A stretch of DNA of 27,572 nucleotides, taken from assembly GCA_947626205.1 (NCBI GenBank), contig CANQRO010000006.1, positions 1-27,572 on the forward strand, given 5' to 3'. This DNA comes from an uncultured Clostridia bacterium. Lineage in GTDB: Bacteria; Bacillota; Clostridia; TANB77; CAG-508. The position numbers and the translations under genes are program-made. Of this stretch, positions 16,356 to 24,832 are shown one piece after another. The notes under the pieces were generated by a model, which was not told the DNA's origin, ran no database searches, and saw only the letters and a list, made by a program, of their open reading frames with translations. Position 1 is the stretch's first letter. Each line of letters starts with the position of its first letter.

Positions 16356-17738
16356 TTAAAAATTTACTTTTTCTCTTATCCACGAATTTAATTCGTTTAT
16401 TTTTACTCTAATTTGTTCCATTGTATCGCGATCACGTATTGTTACTGTATCATCCTCTAATGTATCAAAATCTATTGTTACACAGTATGGTGTTCCTATT
16501 TCATCTTCTCTTCTATAACGCTTTCCAATTGAACCAGCTTCATCATAATCACACATAAATTCTTGTGATAATTTTTGATAAACTTCATCTGATTTTTCAG
16601 ATAATTTCTTAGATAATGGTAATACTGCTACCTTATAAGGTGCTAAAGCTGGATGTAAATGTAATACTGTCCTTATATCTCCATCTTCTAATTCTTCCTC
16701 CTCATAGCTATTACATAAAAATGCAAGTGCCACACGATCACATCCAAGAGATGGTTCTATACAATATGGTATAAATTTTTCGTTTGTTTCTGGATCTAAG
16801 TAAGTTAAATCTTGTTTTGAGTGTTCTTGATGTTGAGTTAAATCATAATCTGTTCTGTCTGCAATTCCCCATAACTCTCCCCAACCAAATGGAAAAGCAA
16901 ATTCAATATCCGTTGTTGCAGCACTATAAAATACTAATTCTTCTTTTGAATGATCTCTTAAACGAATATTTTCCTTTTTCATTCCTAAATCTAATAAAAA
17001 TTGCTTACAATAATCTTTCCAAAAAGCATGCCACTCTAAGTCTGTTCCTGGCTTACAAAAAAATTCTAGCTCCATTTGTTCAAATTCTCTTGTTCTAAAT
17101 GTAAAGTTTCCTGGTGTAATTTCGTTACGAAATGCTTTTCCTATTTGTGCAATTCCCATAGGTAGTTTCCTTCTTGTTGTTCTTAATACATTTTTGAAAT
17201 TTACAAATATTCCTTGTGCTGTCTCTGGTCTTAAATATAATTGTGTTGTAGAATCTTCTGTTACTCCTTGAAATGTTTTAAACATTAAATTGAATTTACG
17301 AATTTCTGTAAAATTTTCTTTACCGCAATTTGGACAAACAATATGATTATCTTTCATATATGCTATCATTTTTTCATCTGACCATCCATCTACAATTTCA
17401 TCACATTTATGTTCATGCATCCACTCTTCTATTAATTTGTCTACTCTATGTCTTGTTTTACATTCTTTACAATCTATTAATGGATCACTAAAACCTCCTA
17501 CGTGTCCTGAAGCTACCCAAGTTTCTGGGTTCATTAATATTGCTGCATCTAAACCTACATTATATTTGCTTTCTTGTACAAATTTTTTCATCCATAATTT
17601 TTTGATATTATTTTTTAATTCCACTCCTAATGGTCCATAATCCCATGAATTTGCAAGTCCTCCATAAATTTCAGAACCTGGATATATGTATCCTCTAGCT
17701 TTACATAGGTTTACCATTTTATCCATTGAATCTAGCAT
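16356..17738 (-). CDS. glyS: Glycine-tRNA ligase (dimeric class II type)
   Basis: Charges tRNA-Gly with glycine. The single-chain 460-residue form (also called glyQS) is the alpha2 type. Class II elements visible include the NxWDYGPLG start region, motif 2 around FRNEITPGNFTFRTREFEQMELE and motif 3 near GCDRVALAFL. A zinc-binding-like insert has CKECKTRH (about 85) and CPNCGKENF (about 135). The C-terminal anticodon-binding domain (about 350-450) ends the protein. ATG 17738 has AAAAGGAGA eight bases upstream. No glycine T-box is present before it: it sits 26 bases behind the SecF-like gene, so it probably belongs to that operon. Confidence 0.97.
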   Translation of the reverse strand: MLDSMDKMVNLCKARGYIYPGSEIYGGLANSWDYGPLGVELKNNIKKLWMKKFVQESKYNVGLDAAILMNPETWVASGHVGGFSDPLIDCKECKTRHRVDKLIEEWMHEHKCDEIVDGWSDEKMIAYMKDNHIVCPNCGKENFTEIRKFNLMFKTFQGVTEDSTTQLYLRPETAQGIFVNFKNVLRTTRRKLPMGIAQIGKAFRNEITPGNFTFRTREFEQMELEFFCKPGTDLEWHAFWKDYCKQFLLDLGMKKENIRLRDHSKEELVFYSAATTDIEFAFPFGWGELWGIADRTDYDLTQHQEHSKQDLTYLDPETNEKFIPYCIEPSLGCDRVALAFLCNSYEEEELEDGDIRTVLHLHPALAPYKVAVLPLSKKLSEKSDEVYQKLSQEFMCDYDEAGSIGKRYRREDEIGTPYCVTIDFDTLEDDTVTIRDRDTMEQIRVKINELNSWIREKVNF

Positions 17739-17764
17739 ATTAAAAATCTCCTTTTTAGCTTGTT

Positions 17765-18409
17765 TTATTTACTTTTGTTAACAAGTAATTTTTCATTACA
17801 AATAGTAGTAAATAATATTATAGCAACATATAATCCTATTGCAACTGGCACAAAATAACTTCCTAAAGGAATTCTTGTAATTTCTAAAATACCTAAATAT
17901 GCTCCTTCTGCTACTATAATTCTAAGAAACAAAACAAATACTACTTTAAATATTCCTAATTTTGAATAACGAATTGCAAAGTATACTGCTATAAGAATAG
18001 TTGCCAAGGCCATAGGAATAATATATGGTTTTATAATATCTCTAAAACTAACGTGACCAACTTGTGTAACTTCTACAACTGTAGTTTCTTCTTCTATTTC
18101 ATATTTTTCTCTTATTGCATTTTCTAAAGATGTAACTTCATCATCTGAAATTGCTTCTACATTTACTAAAATAGAATCATTAAACGTTTCTACTTTTTGA
18201 AGTACCATTTTTCTGTTTCCTAATACTTCTTTTAGTAAAGCTTTTACTTCATTTATTTCATAAACTTTATCAAAATTAATATGTATATCTGCATGTTCCT
18301 TATATTCTAAAGAAAAGTTCGTCTTCCATATAAAAGTTGTTAACATACCACATATAATTACAATAATTGCAACTAAATAAATCACTTTTTTATTTAACCA
18401 TTTTTTCAT
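17765..18409 (-). CDS. Divergent, short SecF-like membrane protein
   Basis: Resembles SecF, which with SecD uses the proton gradient to help finish protein export. The 214 residues are much shorter than the usual 290-310. There is an N-terminal helix (about 10-28), a periplasmic alpha/beta domain with SecF-like sequence (KTNFSLEYKEHADIHINFD), then about four helices. The usual C-terminal signature with a conserved Asp in the SIND or VFDR region is not present; the last helix reads YFVPVAIGLYVAIILF. It is 19 bases downstream of the SecD-like gene, which supports the pairing. It may be a degenerate or specialised SecDF pair. Confidence 0.7.
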   Translation of the reverse strand: MKKWLNKKVIYLVAIIVIICGMLTTFIWKTNFSLEYKEHADIHINFDKVYEINEVKALLKEVLGNRKMVLQKVETFNDSILVNVEAISDDEVTSLENAIREKYEIEEETTVVEVTQVGHVSFRDIIKPYIIPMALATILIAVYFAIRYSKLGIFKVVFVLFLRIIVAEGAYLGILEITRIPLGSYFVPVAIGLYVAIILFTTICNEKLLVNKSK

Positions 18410-18428
18410 AATTTAGACTTTCCTCCTT

Positions 18429-19796
18429 TTAAGCATTCTTATTTTTTCTTACTTCTAATAATAACTCTATAAGAATCCAATCATATGCTGCTAAAATTAA
18501 TAATCCCCAGAATAGTATCATGCCAATACTTGCAGCAGATATCCAACTAGCAAATGTAAGTACAACTGCAATTATTGCTATTGGTAAATAATACCAAGCG
18601 AATTTTTTGTAACATTCTTTAACAACTTCTTTTTTTGCATTTGGTTCTATTAATTTTTTTAGTATTTCATTTAAGAATAAGAATTGTGCAACTAATAAAA
18701 TTACAATTCCTACAATTCCTTCTTTAGAAATCATAACGTTTGCATATCTAACTATAATTAATAAAACGGCTATGTATCCTATAGAAATAAGTCCTGCTAT
18801 AGCACCATTCATTTTATATTTAATGCACCAATATACTATTACTGAAATAGCAATAATACTAGCAATTACTAATAAAGCAATTAATGCAACTTCTTCATAT
18901 GTATAAGATGATATATACATATTATCTTGTAATTCATATTCTACTGGCATTGCTTTATCATTAATTAAAGCTGCTATTCTTGCTGCTTGTCTAATATAAC
19001 TTGTAAATTCTTGAGAATCTGTTGTTTGGCTTCCAATAGAAAGTTGTAATATTCCATCTGTTAATGGACTTGAAAAATATGTTTCAAGTAATTCTTCATC
19101 ATCAAGCTCTAATACAATTTGCTTTGTTGTATCGTTTCCTTCTTCATCTTTACTTTCTACATATGTTTTTGATATTTCTTCTAATTTCTGTTTTCCTTCT
19201 TGATTAAATTCAATATTTAAAAATGCTATTGTTCCAGAATCTGTGGTACTGTACACTGCATTTGCATTTTTTACATAAGAATTATCCATTAAAACTTCTG
19301 ATGTATCATGATCTCTTACTGTAAATTTTCCTGGATGTACTAAATATGAAATTATTTCGTCTGTTATAGAATTTTCAGGTAAGTCTATAACGAACTCTCC
19401 TGTTTTATCATTTTTTCTTATTGTATAGTCTTCTACTGCAAAATTTTTTAACCTTGCATCTAAAATACGCTTTACTTCATCATAATTTTCTTTTGTTAGA
19501 GCTTCATCTGAGTTTGTTTTTTGTACATTTTCTGTATAACCTTCTTTTAAGCTTCCATCTTCATTGTATCCTTCTTCAGTAATGTTTCCATCTTTATCAT
19601 ATACAGTAGTATTAGTTTCATCACTTACTGTTAATCTTATTCTTCTCAATCCACCTAAATTTGTAGATAATGTATATTCAGGTAAAATATTATTCATTAC
19701 TCCAGATTGTCTTACGTATATACCAAAAAATGATATTAAGCAAATTATTACTATTGCTAATATTACAAGTATTTTTGTTAAATTTTTTTCTTTCAT
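18429..19796 (-). CDS. Divergent SecD-like export membrane protein
   Basis: Resembles SecD: an N-terminal helix (about 8-27), a large extracytoplasmic region with the P1-like fold (start GGLRRIRLTV, then EVKRILDARLKNF), and about five C-terminal helices. The 455 residues fit SecD. The normal fourth-helix signature (G-x-x-VDANV-x-FERI, carrying the proton-relay Asp) is replaced by GIVGIVILLVAQFLFLNEIL, so the key Asp is missing. It is followed closely by a SecF-like gene and preceded by an HD-domain gene. I call it by layout and weak motifs; function in export is likely but coupling to protons is doubtful. Confidence 0.75.
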   Translation of the reverse strand: MKEKNLTKILVILAIVIICLISFFGIYVRQSGVMNNILPEYTLSTNLGGLRRIRLTVSDETNTTVYDKDGNITEEGYNEDGSLKEGYTENVQKTNSDEALTKENYDEVKRILDARLKNFAVEDYTIRKNDKTGEFVIDLPENSITDEIISYLVHPGKFTVRDHDTSEVLMDNSYVKNANAVYSTTDSGTIAFLNIEFNQEGKQKLEEISKTYVESKDEEGNDTTKQIVLELDDEELLETYFSSPLTDGILQLSIGSQTTDSQEFTSYIRQAARIAALINDKAMPVEYELQDNMYISSYTYEEVALIALLVIASIIAISVIVYWCIKYKMNGAIAGLISIGYIAVLLIIVRYANVMISKEGIVGIVILLVAQFLFLNEILKKLIEPNAKKEVVKECYKKFAWYYLPIAIIAVVLTFASWISAASIGMILFWGLLILAAYDWILIELLLEVRKNKNA

Positions 19797-19854
19797 TGTT
19801 TTCCTCCTAAATATTTTTTTATATACTAAATTATTTTAGCCAAGCATTTTTATT

Positions 19855-20514
19855 TTACAGTAATTTTGTGTTATTTATTATTAATTCAAACCACACACCT
19901 AAATATTTTGCTGCATACTTACTCATCATAGTTCTATCCATAAATATTTCAAAATAATCTAATACAGGGCAAATTTCTGTATCAATGTTTATATTTAGTC
20001 TTATTTTTCTATTTTCTTTATCCAAGTCTAATCTAGTATTTGTTACAGCATAGTTTACTCTATCATGTTTTCCAAAAGTAGAAATATTAGTATTAACAAC
20101 TCTATCACGATGTACATCTGATTTGTCTGCTAAAATAAGAGCTGCTGATATATCGCTAACTGCAGTTCCAGTTTGCTCATCATGGTTTCCAATTGCCATC
20201 ATTATATCTATTCTATCTTTATCATTCATACCCATATCTTTTAGAATGCTATACGCTAAAAGTGCACCAGAATGTGCATGATCTACCCTATTTATTGCAT
20301 TTCCAATATCATGTAAATAACCTGCAATTTTTGCAAGTTCTACTCTATCATTACTATACCCAAATGTTTCTAAAATGTCTGCCGCTCTTTTAGAAACAAT
20401 ACTTATATGTCTTATAGAATGTTCTGTATATCCTAGTACATTTAATTGTTTTTCAGTTCCTTTTATTAATGCTTGAACCTCTTTATTGTTTTTAACATCT
20501 TCTAATGTAATCAT
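19855..20514 (-). CDS. HD-domain phosphohydrolase-like protein
   Basis: A metal-dependent phosphohydrolase of the HD superfamily, 219 residues, cytoplasmic. Visible metal ligands: H32 or H36 (EHSIRH), H68-D69 (LHDIGN), H111 (NHDEQ) and D130 (LADKSD). Substrate unknown; a nucleotide or phosphoester is likely. ATG 20514 has a GGAGGC site about seven bases upstream. It seems to be the first gene of the HD, SecD-like, SecF-like, glyS run (gap of 58 bases to SecD). Confidence 0.87.
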   Translation of the reverse strand: MITLEDVKNNKEVQALIKGTEKQLNVLGYTEHSIRHISIVSKRAADILETFGYSNDRVELAKIAGYLHDIGNAINRVDHAHSGALLAYSILKDMGMNDKDRIDIMMAIGNHDEQTGTAVSDISAALILADKSDVHRDRVVNTNISTFGKHDRVNYAVTNTRLDLDKENRKIRLNINIDTEICPVLDYFEIFMDRTMMSKYAAKYLGVWFELIINNTKLL

Positions 20515-20624
20515 ATATATGCCTCCAAACTTTAATTATCGTATATGAAATTATTAATTTTATTAATCTTTCAAATTGCTTACTTAATGTACCACTTTTG
20601 ATTATTTATTATACATATAGATGT

Positions 20625-20653
20625 ATTGTACAATAAAAAAGAATACTTTGCAA
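20625..20653 (-). promoter_or_regulatory. Promoter of the HD-secDF-glyS run, embedded in the spoIIQ terminator
   Basis: Minus strand: TTGCAA (20648-20653), 17 bases, TACAAT (20625-20630) preceded by TTG. The -35 is the loop of the spoIIQ terminator hairpin, and the -10 lies in the palindrome TATTGTACAATA (20624-20635). Confidence 0.6.
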
Positions 20654-20661
20654 GTATTCTT
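20634..20661 (-). terminator. Terminator of spoIIQ
   Basis: Minus strand: GAATACTT pairs with AAGTATTC across a short GCA loop, followed by six T residues. Confidence 0.85.
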
Positions 20662-20678
20662 CTTCATTTTATCCCGTT

Positions 20679-21482
20679 TTATTTAATTACATCTTTTGGA
20701 TTAATGTTTTCTCCATCTTTTGAAATTTCGAAATGCAAATGTGCTCCATCTACTATTTCAAAAGGTGCTGTATCTCCTACTGTTCCTATACTTTGCCCTT
20801 GAGAAACTTTCTCTCCAACTTTTACAAATTCGGCAGATAATAAATTAGCATACATCGTCTCATATCCATCTTTATGTTCTATTATAATGCTTAATCCATA
20901 TCTAGGATCAGATTTTATAGACTTTATAGTACCATCTGCTGACGATTTTACTACTGTTGTTTTATCTGCTTTTATATCTATTCCTAAATGTGTAGTCCAT
21001 TCTTCTAAAGTATTTGAATATACTAGATTATCTTTAGCATATTCTTTTAAAATATCTCCTTCTACTGGTAAAACAAAAGTAAATACAGATGCTTTAGTAT
21101 CATCTACTTTGGTCTCTTCTTTTGTTTGTGTTGTTTTCGAAGTACTGGTATTTTTTGTTTCGTCCTTTTTAGTATTAGTAGATGTAGATTTATTTGAAGT
21201 ACTATCATTTAGAGAACCTGAATTTAAATTATTTATTTCATTTTGAGATTCATCTACAGTTTTTCCAATTTGTGTACTAATTGGTTCTGCATTATCATTT
21301 TCTTCTTTAACAAGACTAGCTAATTTTTGTGTATCTAACATTGATTGTTCTTCCATTTTATTTCCATATACTATAAATGTAATTACAAATGATATTATAC
21401 CAACAGCTAAAAGGCTACCTGCAATATAAAATACACTATATGAATTTTCTCCTTCTCTTCTTCTCCTTCTTTCTCTTCTCAT
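20679..21482 (-). CDS. spoIIQ: Stage II sporulation protein Q, M23/LytM family
   Basis: Forespore membrane protein that faces the mother cell and pairs with SpoIIIAH to hold the engulfing membrane and form the feeding channel. ATG 21482 is chosen for its AGGAGG site; 267 residues. A basic cytoplasmic start (MRRERRRRRE), one membrane helix (18-39), a Ser/Thr/Lys-rich linker (about 60-130) and a LytM domain (about 135-267). Zinc ligands H165 and D169 (THLGID) and H248/H250 (HLHFE) are all present, as in clostridial SpoIIQ and unlike the inactive B. subtilis protein, so it may be an active endopeptidase. It has its own sigma-F-like promoter. spoIID lies upstream but is separated by a pilin-like gene. 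Confidence 0.92.
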   Translation of the reverse strand: MRRERRRRREGENSYSVFYIAGSLLAVGIISFVITFIVYGNKMEEQSMLDTQKLASLVKEENDNAEPISTQIGKTVDESQNEINNLNSGSLNDSTSNKSTSTNTKKDETKNTSTSKTTQTKEETKVDDTKASVFTFVLPVEGDILKEYAKDNLVYSNTLEEWTTHLGIDIKADKTTVVKSSADGTIKSIKSDPRYGLSIIIEHKDGYETMYANLLSAEFVKVGEKVSQGQSIGTVGDTAPFEIVDGAHLHFEISKDGENINPKDVIK

Positions 21483-21515
21483 ATATAAATTCCTCCTAAC
21501 TATAATCTTAGTTAG

Positions 21516-21543
21516 ATTGTTTCCAATTATAGAAAATTTATAC
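21516..21543 (-). promoter_or_regulatory. Candidate sigma-F promoter of spoIIQ
   Basis: Minus strand: GTATA (21539-21543), 14 bases, GGAAACAAT (21516-21524), which fits GGnnAnAnT exactly. Spacing is one to two bases shorter than the usual sigma-F promoter. Position (about 30 bases before the ribosome site) and gene identity support it. Confidence 0.65.
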
Positions 21544-21622
21544 AAAGAAAAAAGTTGCTTTCCATTAAATGTATTTAAAAAATCTAATGCAAATGTTAAA
21601 ATATATACGTAACTTTATTAAA

Positions 21623-22861
21623 TTATAAAATTTGCCATCCTTCAATATCATTACCACTAATTATTTCAGAATTTAAAGAAAGTATTGGTCGCATTGAAAG
21701 ACTATTATGACAAGAATTATCTTCCAAATTGCAAGTAACTCCTGAATGTATAACTCCACTAAAAAGTGACCACATATGAAAATGACAATGATCTTGAAAA
21801 ACTACAATACAACGACTTGCCAACCAATATGTTTTATCACTAGATATATTTATTATATCATAATAACTTATCTCACCTTTACTTTTAAATGCTGATTTAG
21901 GGGCTGTAATTGGAACATTATACTCATTAAATCCACCTAACATCCATGATGTTTGATATGGTTTTATGCTAGTTTGCGCTTTTTTAAATCCGTTTTCAGC
22001 TCCATCCTCTGTTCTTTCTATTAGCTTTTCTTCCTGTTCACTTATATTCAATCCATTTTCATTTTCTTTTCCATTTATTACACTTAACTTTTCTTTTTCA
22101 TATATAACTGGATATTTATATCCAGCTATATACTCTTCTAATGGTTGGGTTTTATATGATATACCGGTTACTGTTTTTTGATTTTCTTTTGCACTTTTTA
22201 ATACATTATCCTCTATTTTATTTTCGATATCTTCTACATTCATACTTCTTGCTTTTATTCCTTCTGATTCATTACCATATAAATTGCTGCACGCATCATT
22301 TAACAATTTTACACCATTATTATATGCTTGTGCTCCACCTAAATATACAGTTCCGTTTGTTGGCTTTTCAGATATTAATTCTACTTTCCCAGTTTTTTCA
22401 TCTATATCAAATACTATCCATTCTGTTATTGCATAATTTTCATCAGTATTTTTTAATACTTTATCTTCAGATGGTAATTCACTTTCTATACCACTTGAAC
22501 AATATTTTACTTGCCAGTTATATATGTTTTTTGTATCAGTAGATGCTGGTGGTGTGTAACTTACCTTATCACCTATACTTAATCCTTCTGGTATATTTAT
22601 AGTTTTTTCTTTTGAAATATTATCAATAATGTTTTCAATATTTTTTAATTCAGTTAATTCATTTTTTTCTACATTTCCATATTTTTTAGAAACATCTAAT
22701 GATCTTTTTATTATTCCGTTGTCATCCAATGCTAAGTTTATTGTTATTCCTGCTAATATCAGTAATACTATTATTGTTATAACAAGTGCAATTAGTGTAA
22801 TACCATTTTGCATATTTACATTGTTTACACTGCAAGGTTTTACTAAATCATTTTTTCTCAT
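21623..22861 (-). CDS. Pilin-like (prepilin N-terminus) surface protein with C-terminal variable-looking domain
   Basis: A 412-residue protein with a short basic leader (about 20 residues), a Gly-Ile prepilin-type junction (NGITLIALV) and a 20-residue hydrophobic helix, then NGIIKRS, a layout common in clostridial type II secretion/pilin-like surface proteins. The usual Glu at position 5 after the cleavage site is Ala. A long polar middle follows. The last 100 residues (YWLASRC through RPILSLNSEI) look like the DUF6273/C-lectin-like ends of gut clostridial surface proteins, with a Cys/His/Trp-rich segment between. It has its own strong promoter and sits between spoIID and spoIIQ, which are often neighbours, so it is probably an inserted accessory gene. 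Confidence 0.75.
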   Translation of the reverse strand: MRKNDLVKPCSVNNVNMQNGITLIALVITIIVLLILAGITINLALDDNGIIKRSLDVSKKYGNVEKNELTELKNIENIIDNISKEKTINIPEGLSIGDKVSYTPPASTDTKNIYNWQVKYCSSGIESELPSEDKVLKNTDENYAITEWIVFDIDEKTGKVELISEKPTNGTVYLGGAQAYNNGVKLLNDACSNLYGNESEGIKARSMNVEDIENKIEDNVLKSAKENQKTVTGISYKTQPLEEYIAGYKYPVIYEKEKLSVINGKENENGLNISEQEEKLIERTEDGAENGFKKAQTSIKPYQTSWMLGGFNEYNVPITAPKSAFKSKGEISYYDIINISSDKTYWLASRCIVVFQDHCHFHMWSLFSGVIHSGVTCNLEDNSCHNSLSMRPILSLNSEIISGNDIEGWQIL

Positions 22862-22934
22862 TTTCTTTTGTTACCTTTCTTCCTATTTATTTTAGATATA
22901 TATACCAAGTAGATATAATCTGTTTAAAATGTAT

Positions 22935-22962
22935 TTTATATCAACTTATGTTATGATGTCAA
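22935..22962 (-). promoter_or_regulatory. Promoter of the pilin-like gene
   Basis: Minus strand: TTGACA (22957-22962), 16 bases, TATAAA (22935-22940). The consensus -35 makes it one of the strongest sigma-A-type sites here. Confidence 0.7.
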
Positions 22963-22982
22963 TATTTTCTTATATTATTTTT

Positions 22983-23981
22983 TTACATATTTTCAATTTC
23001 TACACCTGTGTAAAAATGCTTTATAATTTCTTCAAAATTTTTCCCTTGCTTTGCTAGGCTATCTGCTCCTGTTTGGCTCATACCAACACCATGGCCATAT
23101 CCCGTTACTCTAAAAATTACATTATTTTCATTAATTTCAAAAGTGAAACTGGTAGAACGTAAATTTAACAATGTTCTTATTTCTACTCCTGCTAATTCTA
23201 GGTTTCCTATTTTTAAGGTTTTAACACGTCCACTTTCTGTATATTCTTTTATCGAAATGCAATCTTCTTTTGAAAAATCGACTTCTAATTCAGGATGTTT
23301 TTCTTTAATTTTATTTATAATCTCCTCTTTAGATAATGTTACTTCAGAATAATATTGGCTATATTCTTCTTCTCCAGAAGTTTCAACAGATTGTAAATAT
23401 GGATATTCACTTCCTCCCCAAACGTTTATAGGTATTTCAGTTTTTCCACCACTATTAGAATGAAAAAATGCATTTATGGGTCTTCCTTCGTATGTAACAA
23501 TTTTTCCACTTGTTTCAAATACACATTCCTGTATTTTTTTCCAGTTAGATTCTCTTAAGTTTTCATCCCATCTTGCAAGTCTATCCTCTTTAGATATCCA
23601 AGCTTGGCAACAACTTGCACTATCACATATATCTGCTCCTGGATGTTTTTGGTTATTTGTCACTAATTTATAAATTGTGTATGTTCTTGCCACTACTGCT
23701 TGTGCTTTTAATGCTTCCATTTGAAAATCTACTGGCATTTCCGCAGATACAACATTGCAAACATATTCGTCTAAATTTATTTCTTCTATTTCACCTGTTT
23801 TAGAGTGTAACAATTTAATAGTTTTATATTGATTATAATCATATTGTGGATTCATAATAATTTCATTTTGATTCAATGTAGAATCTATATGTTTTGCGAT
23901 ATAAAATTGTTTAGTAAAAATAATAGGAATAAAAAAAATTATTTGAACTAACAGAATAATTATTATCAATATTTTTCTCAT
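22983..23981 (-). CDS. spoIID: Stage II sporulation protein D (lytic transglycosylase)
   Basis: Mother-cell peptidoglycan lytic transglycosylase that, with SpoIIP and SpoIIM, drives engulfment. The 332 residues include an N-terminal membrane anchor (about 4-22) and the SpoIID domain. The probable catalytic Glu is E81 in SAEMPVDFQMEALKAQAVVAR; CDSASCCQAW, HSNSGGKTE and GYGHGVGMSQTGA are family hallmarks. The start ATG 23981 lacks an obvious ribosome site nearby (AGATAAATAATT), unusual for this window. It follows sigF by about 100 bases and has a sigma-E-like promoter. Confidence 0.96.
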   Translation of the reverse strand: MRKILIIIILLVQIIFFIPIIFTKQFYIAKHIDSTLNQNEIIMNPQYDYNQYKTIKLLHSKTGEIEEINLDEYVCNVVSAEMPVDFQMEALKAQAVVARTYTIYKLVTNNQKHPGADICDSASCCQAWISKEDRLARWDENLRESNWKKIQECVFETSGKIVTYEGRPINAFFHSNSGGKTEIPINVWGGSEYPYLQSVETSGEEEYSQYYSEVTLSKEEIINKIKEKHPELEVDFSKEDCISIKEYTESGRVKTLKIGNLELAGVEIRTLLNLRSTSFTFEINENNVIFRVTGYGHGVGMSQTGADSLAKQGKNFEEIIKHFYTGVEIENM

Positions 23982-23999
23982 AATTATTTATCTAAAATA

Positions 24000-24028
24000 T
24001 TTTAATGCTATTCAAGTATAAAATATTT
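24000..24028 (-). promoter_or_regulatory. Candidate sigma-E promoter of spoIID
   Basis: Minus strand: AAATATT (24022-24028), 14 bases, CATTAAAA (24000-24007). The -35 and spacing fit sigma-E (KMATATT-N14-CATACAnT), but the -10 is only a partial match. Confidence 0.45.
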
Positions 24029-24083
24029 AATTCTCCTATAGTCTATTTAGGTTTTTCATGGATTTCACCTATAAACCGAATGC

Positions 24084-24812
24084 TTAACATGTTAGCTTAC
24101 TTTTCATAGATTTTAATATTTTTTTCTCTAATCTAGATACTTGCACTTGCGTAATGCCTAGAACTTTAGCTACTTCCGCTTGTGTTTTATCTTTATAAAA
24201 GCGAAGTAAAACTATTTCTTTTTCTCTTTTTTCTAAGTTTGAAATTAATTGCTTAATTGCTATTTTATTTACTATATTATTTTGCTCATCAACCTTATTT
24301 TTTAGCTTATCTATAACTAAACAATTTTCATCTCCGTTTACATTACAAGAACTTTCTTCATATATTGATGTTACTGGTTTTAAAGAATCCATAGCATAAG
24401 TAATTTCCTCTTTAGGTATATGTAGAATATTGGAAATTTGCATAATAGTTATTTCTTCACCATTTTTTGAAAAGTAATCATTTTGTAAATCTAATATTTT
24501 TATTGCAAGTTCTTTTGTACTTCTACTCACTTTTACCATTCCATCATCTCGTATAAATCGCTTAATTTCTCCTAAAATGTATGGTACAGCATATGTAGAT
24601 ACTTGAACTTCAAAACTAGTATCAAATCGTTTGATTGCCTTAATAAATCCCATACAGCCAATTTGATATAAATCTTCTATTTCATAACCTCTTCCATTAA
24701 AACGTTTTACTATATTCCATATTAATCCTTTGTTATTTTCTACTAATCTTGTCATTGCTTCTTGGCTACCTTTTTGGGCTTCTTCTATGTCATACAAATT
24801 ATTTTCATACAT
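24084..24812 (-). CDS. sigF: RNA polymerase sigma-F factor
   Basis: SpoIIAC, the first forespore-specific sigma factor. The 242 residues show sigma-70 region 2 (LYQIGCMGFIKAIKRFD), region 3 and a region 4 helix-turn-helix (TQAEVAKVLGITQVQVSRLE) at the C-terminus. Its place as third gene after spoIIAA and spoIIAB separates it from sigma-G and other sporulation sigma factors. The ATG at 24812 lies about 13 bases after AAGGAGG, a long spacing. It should drive the sigma-F-like promoter of spoIIQ within the same region. Confidence 0.95.
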   Translation of the reverse strand: MYENNLYDIEEAQKGSQEAMTRLVENNKGLIWNIVKRFNGRGYEIEDLYQIGCMGFIKAIKRFDTSFEVQVSTYAVPYILGEIKRFIRDDGMVKVSRSTKELAIKILDLQNDYFSKNGEEITIMQISNILHIPKEEITYAMDSLKPVTSIYEESSCNVNGDENCLVIDKLKNKVDEQNNIVNKIAIKQLISNLEKREKEIVLLRFYKDKTQAEVAKVLGITQVQVSRLEKKILKSMKSKLTC

Positions 24813-24832
24813 AGATAAAATTATGCCTCCTT

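Noticed and set aside
16150..16383. Open frame of 77 codons on the minus strand between glyS and the unknown gene
   Set aside because: It overlaps the promoter and start of the better-supported 15902-16216 gene, has no ribosome site and looks like AT-rich filler. Its end is only of note as the +1 frame after the CGG.
16784..17098. Antisense open frames inside glyS, uppP, dpaA, spoIIQ and the pilin-like gene
   Set aside because: They are shadows of conserved genes in other frames, with Phe/Leu/Ser-rich products and no ribosome sites.
24036..24059. Seven-codon ORF (MKNLNRL) with an AGGTG site between sigF and spoIID
   Set aside because: Too short to judge; it may be chance. No attenuator-like structure follows it.
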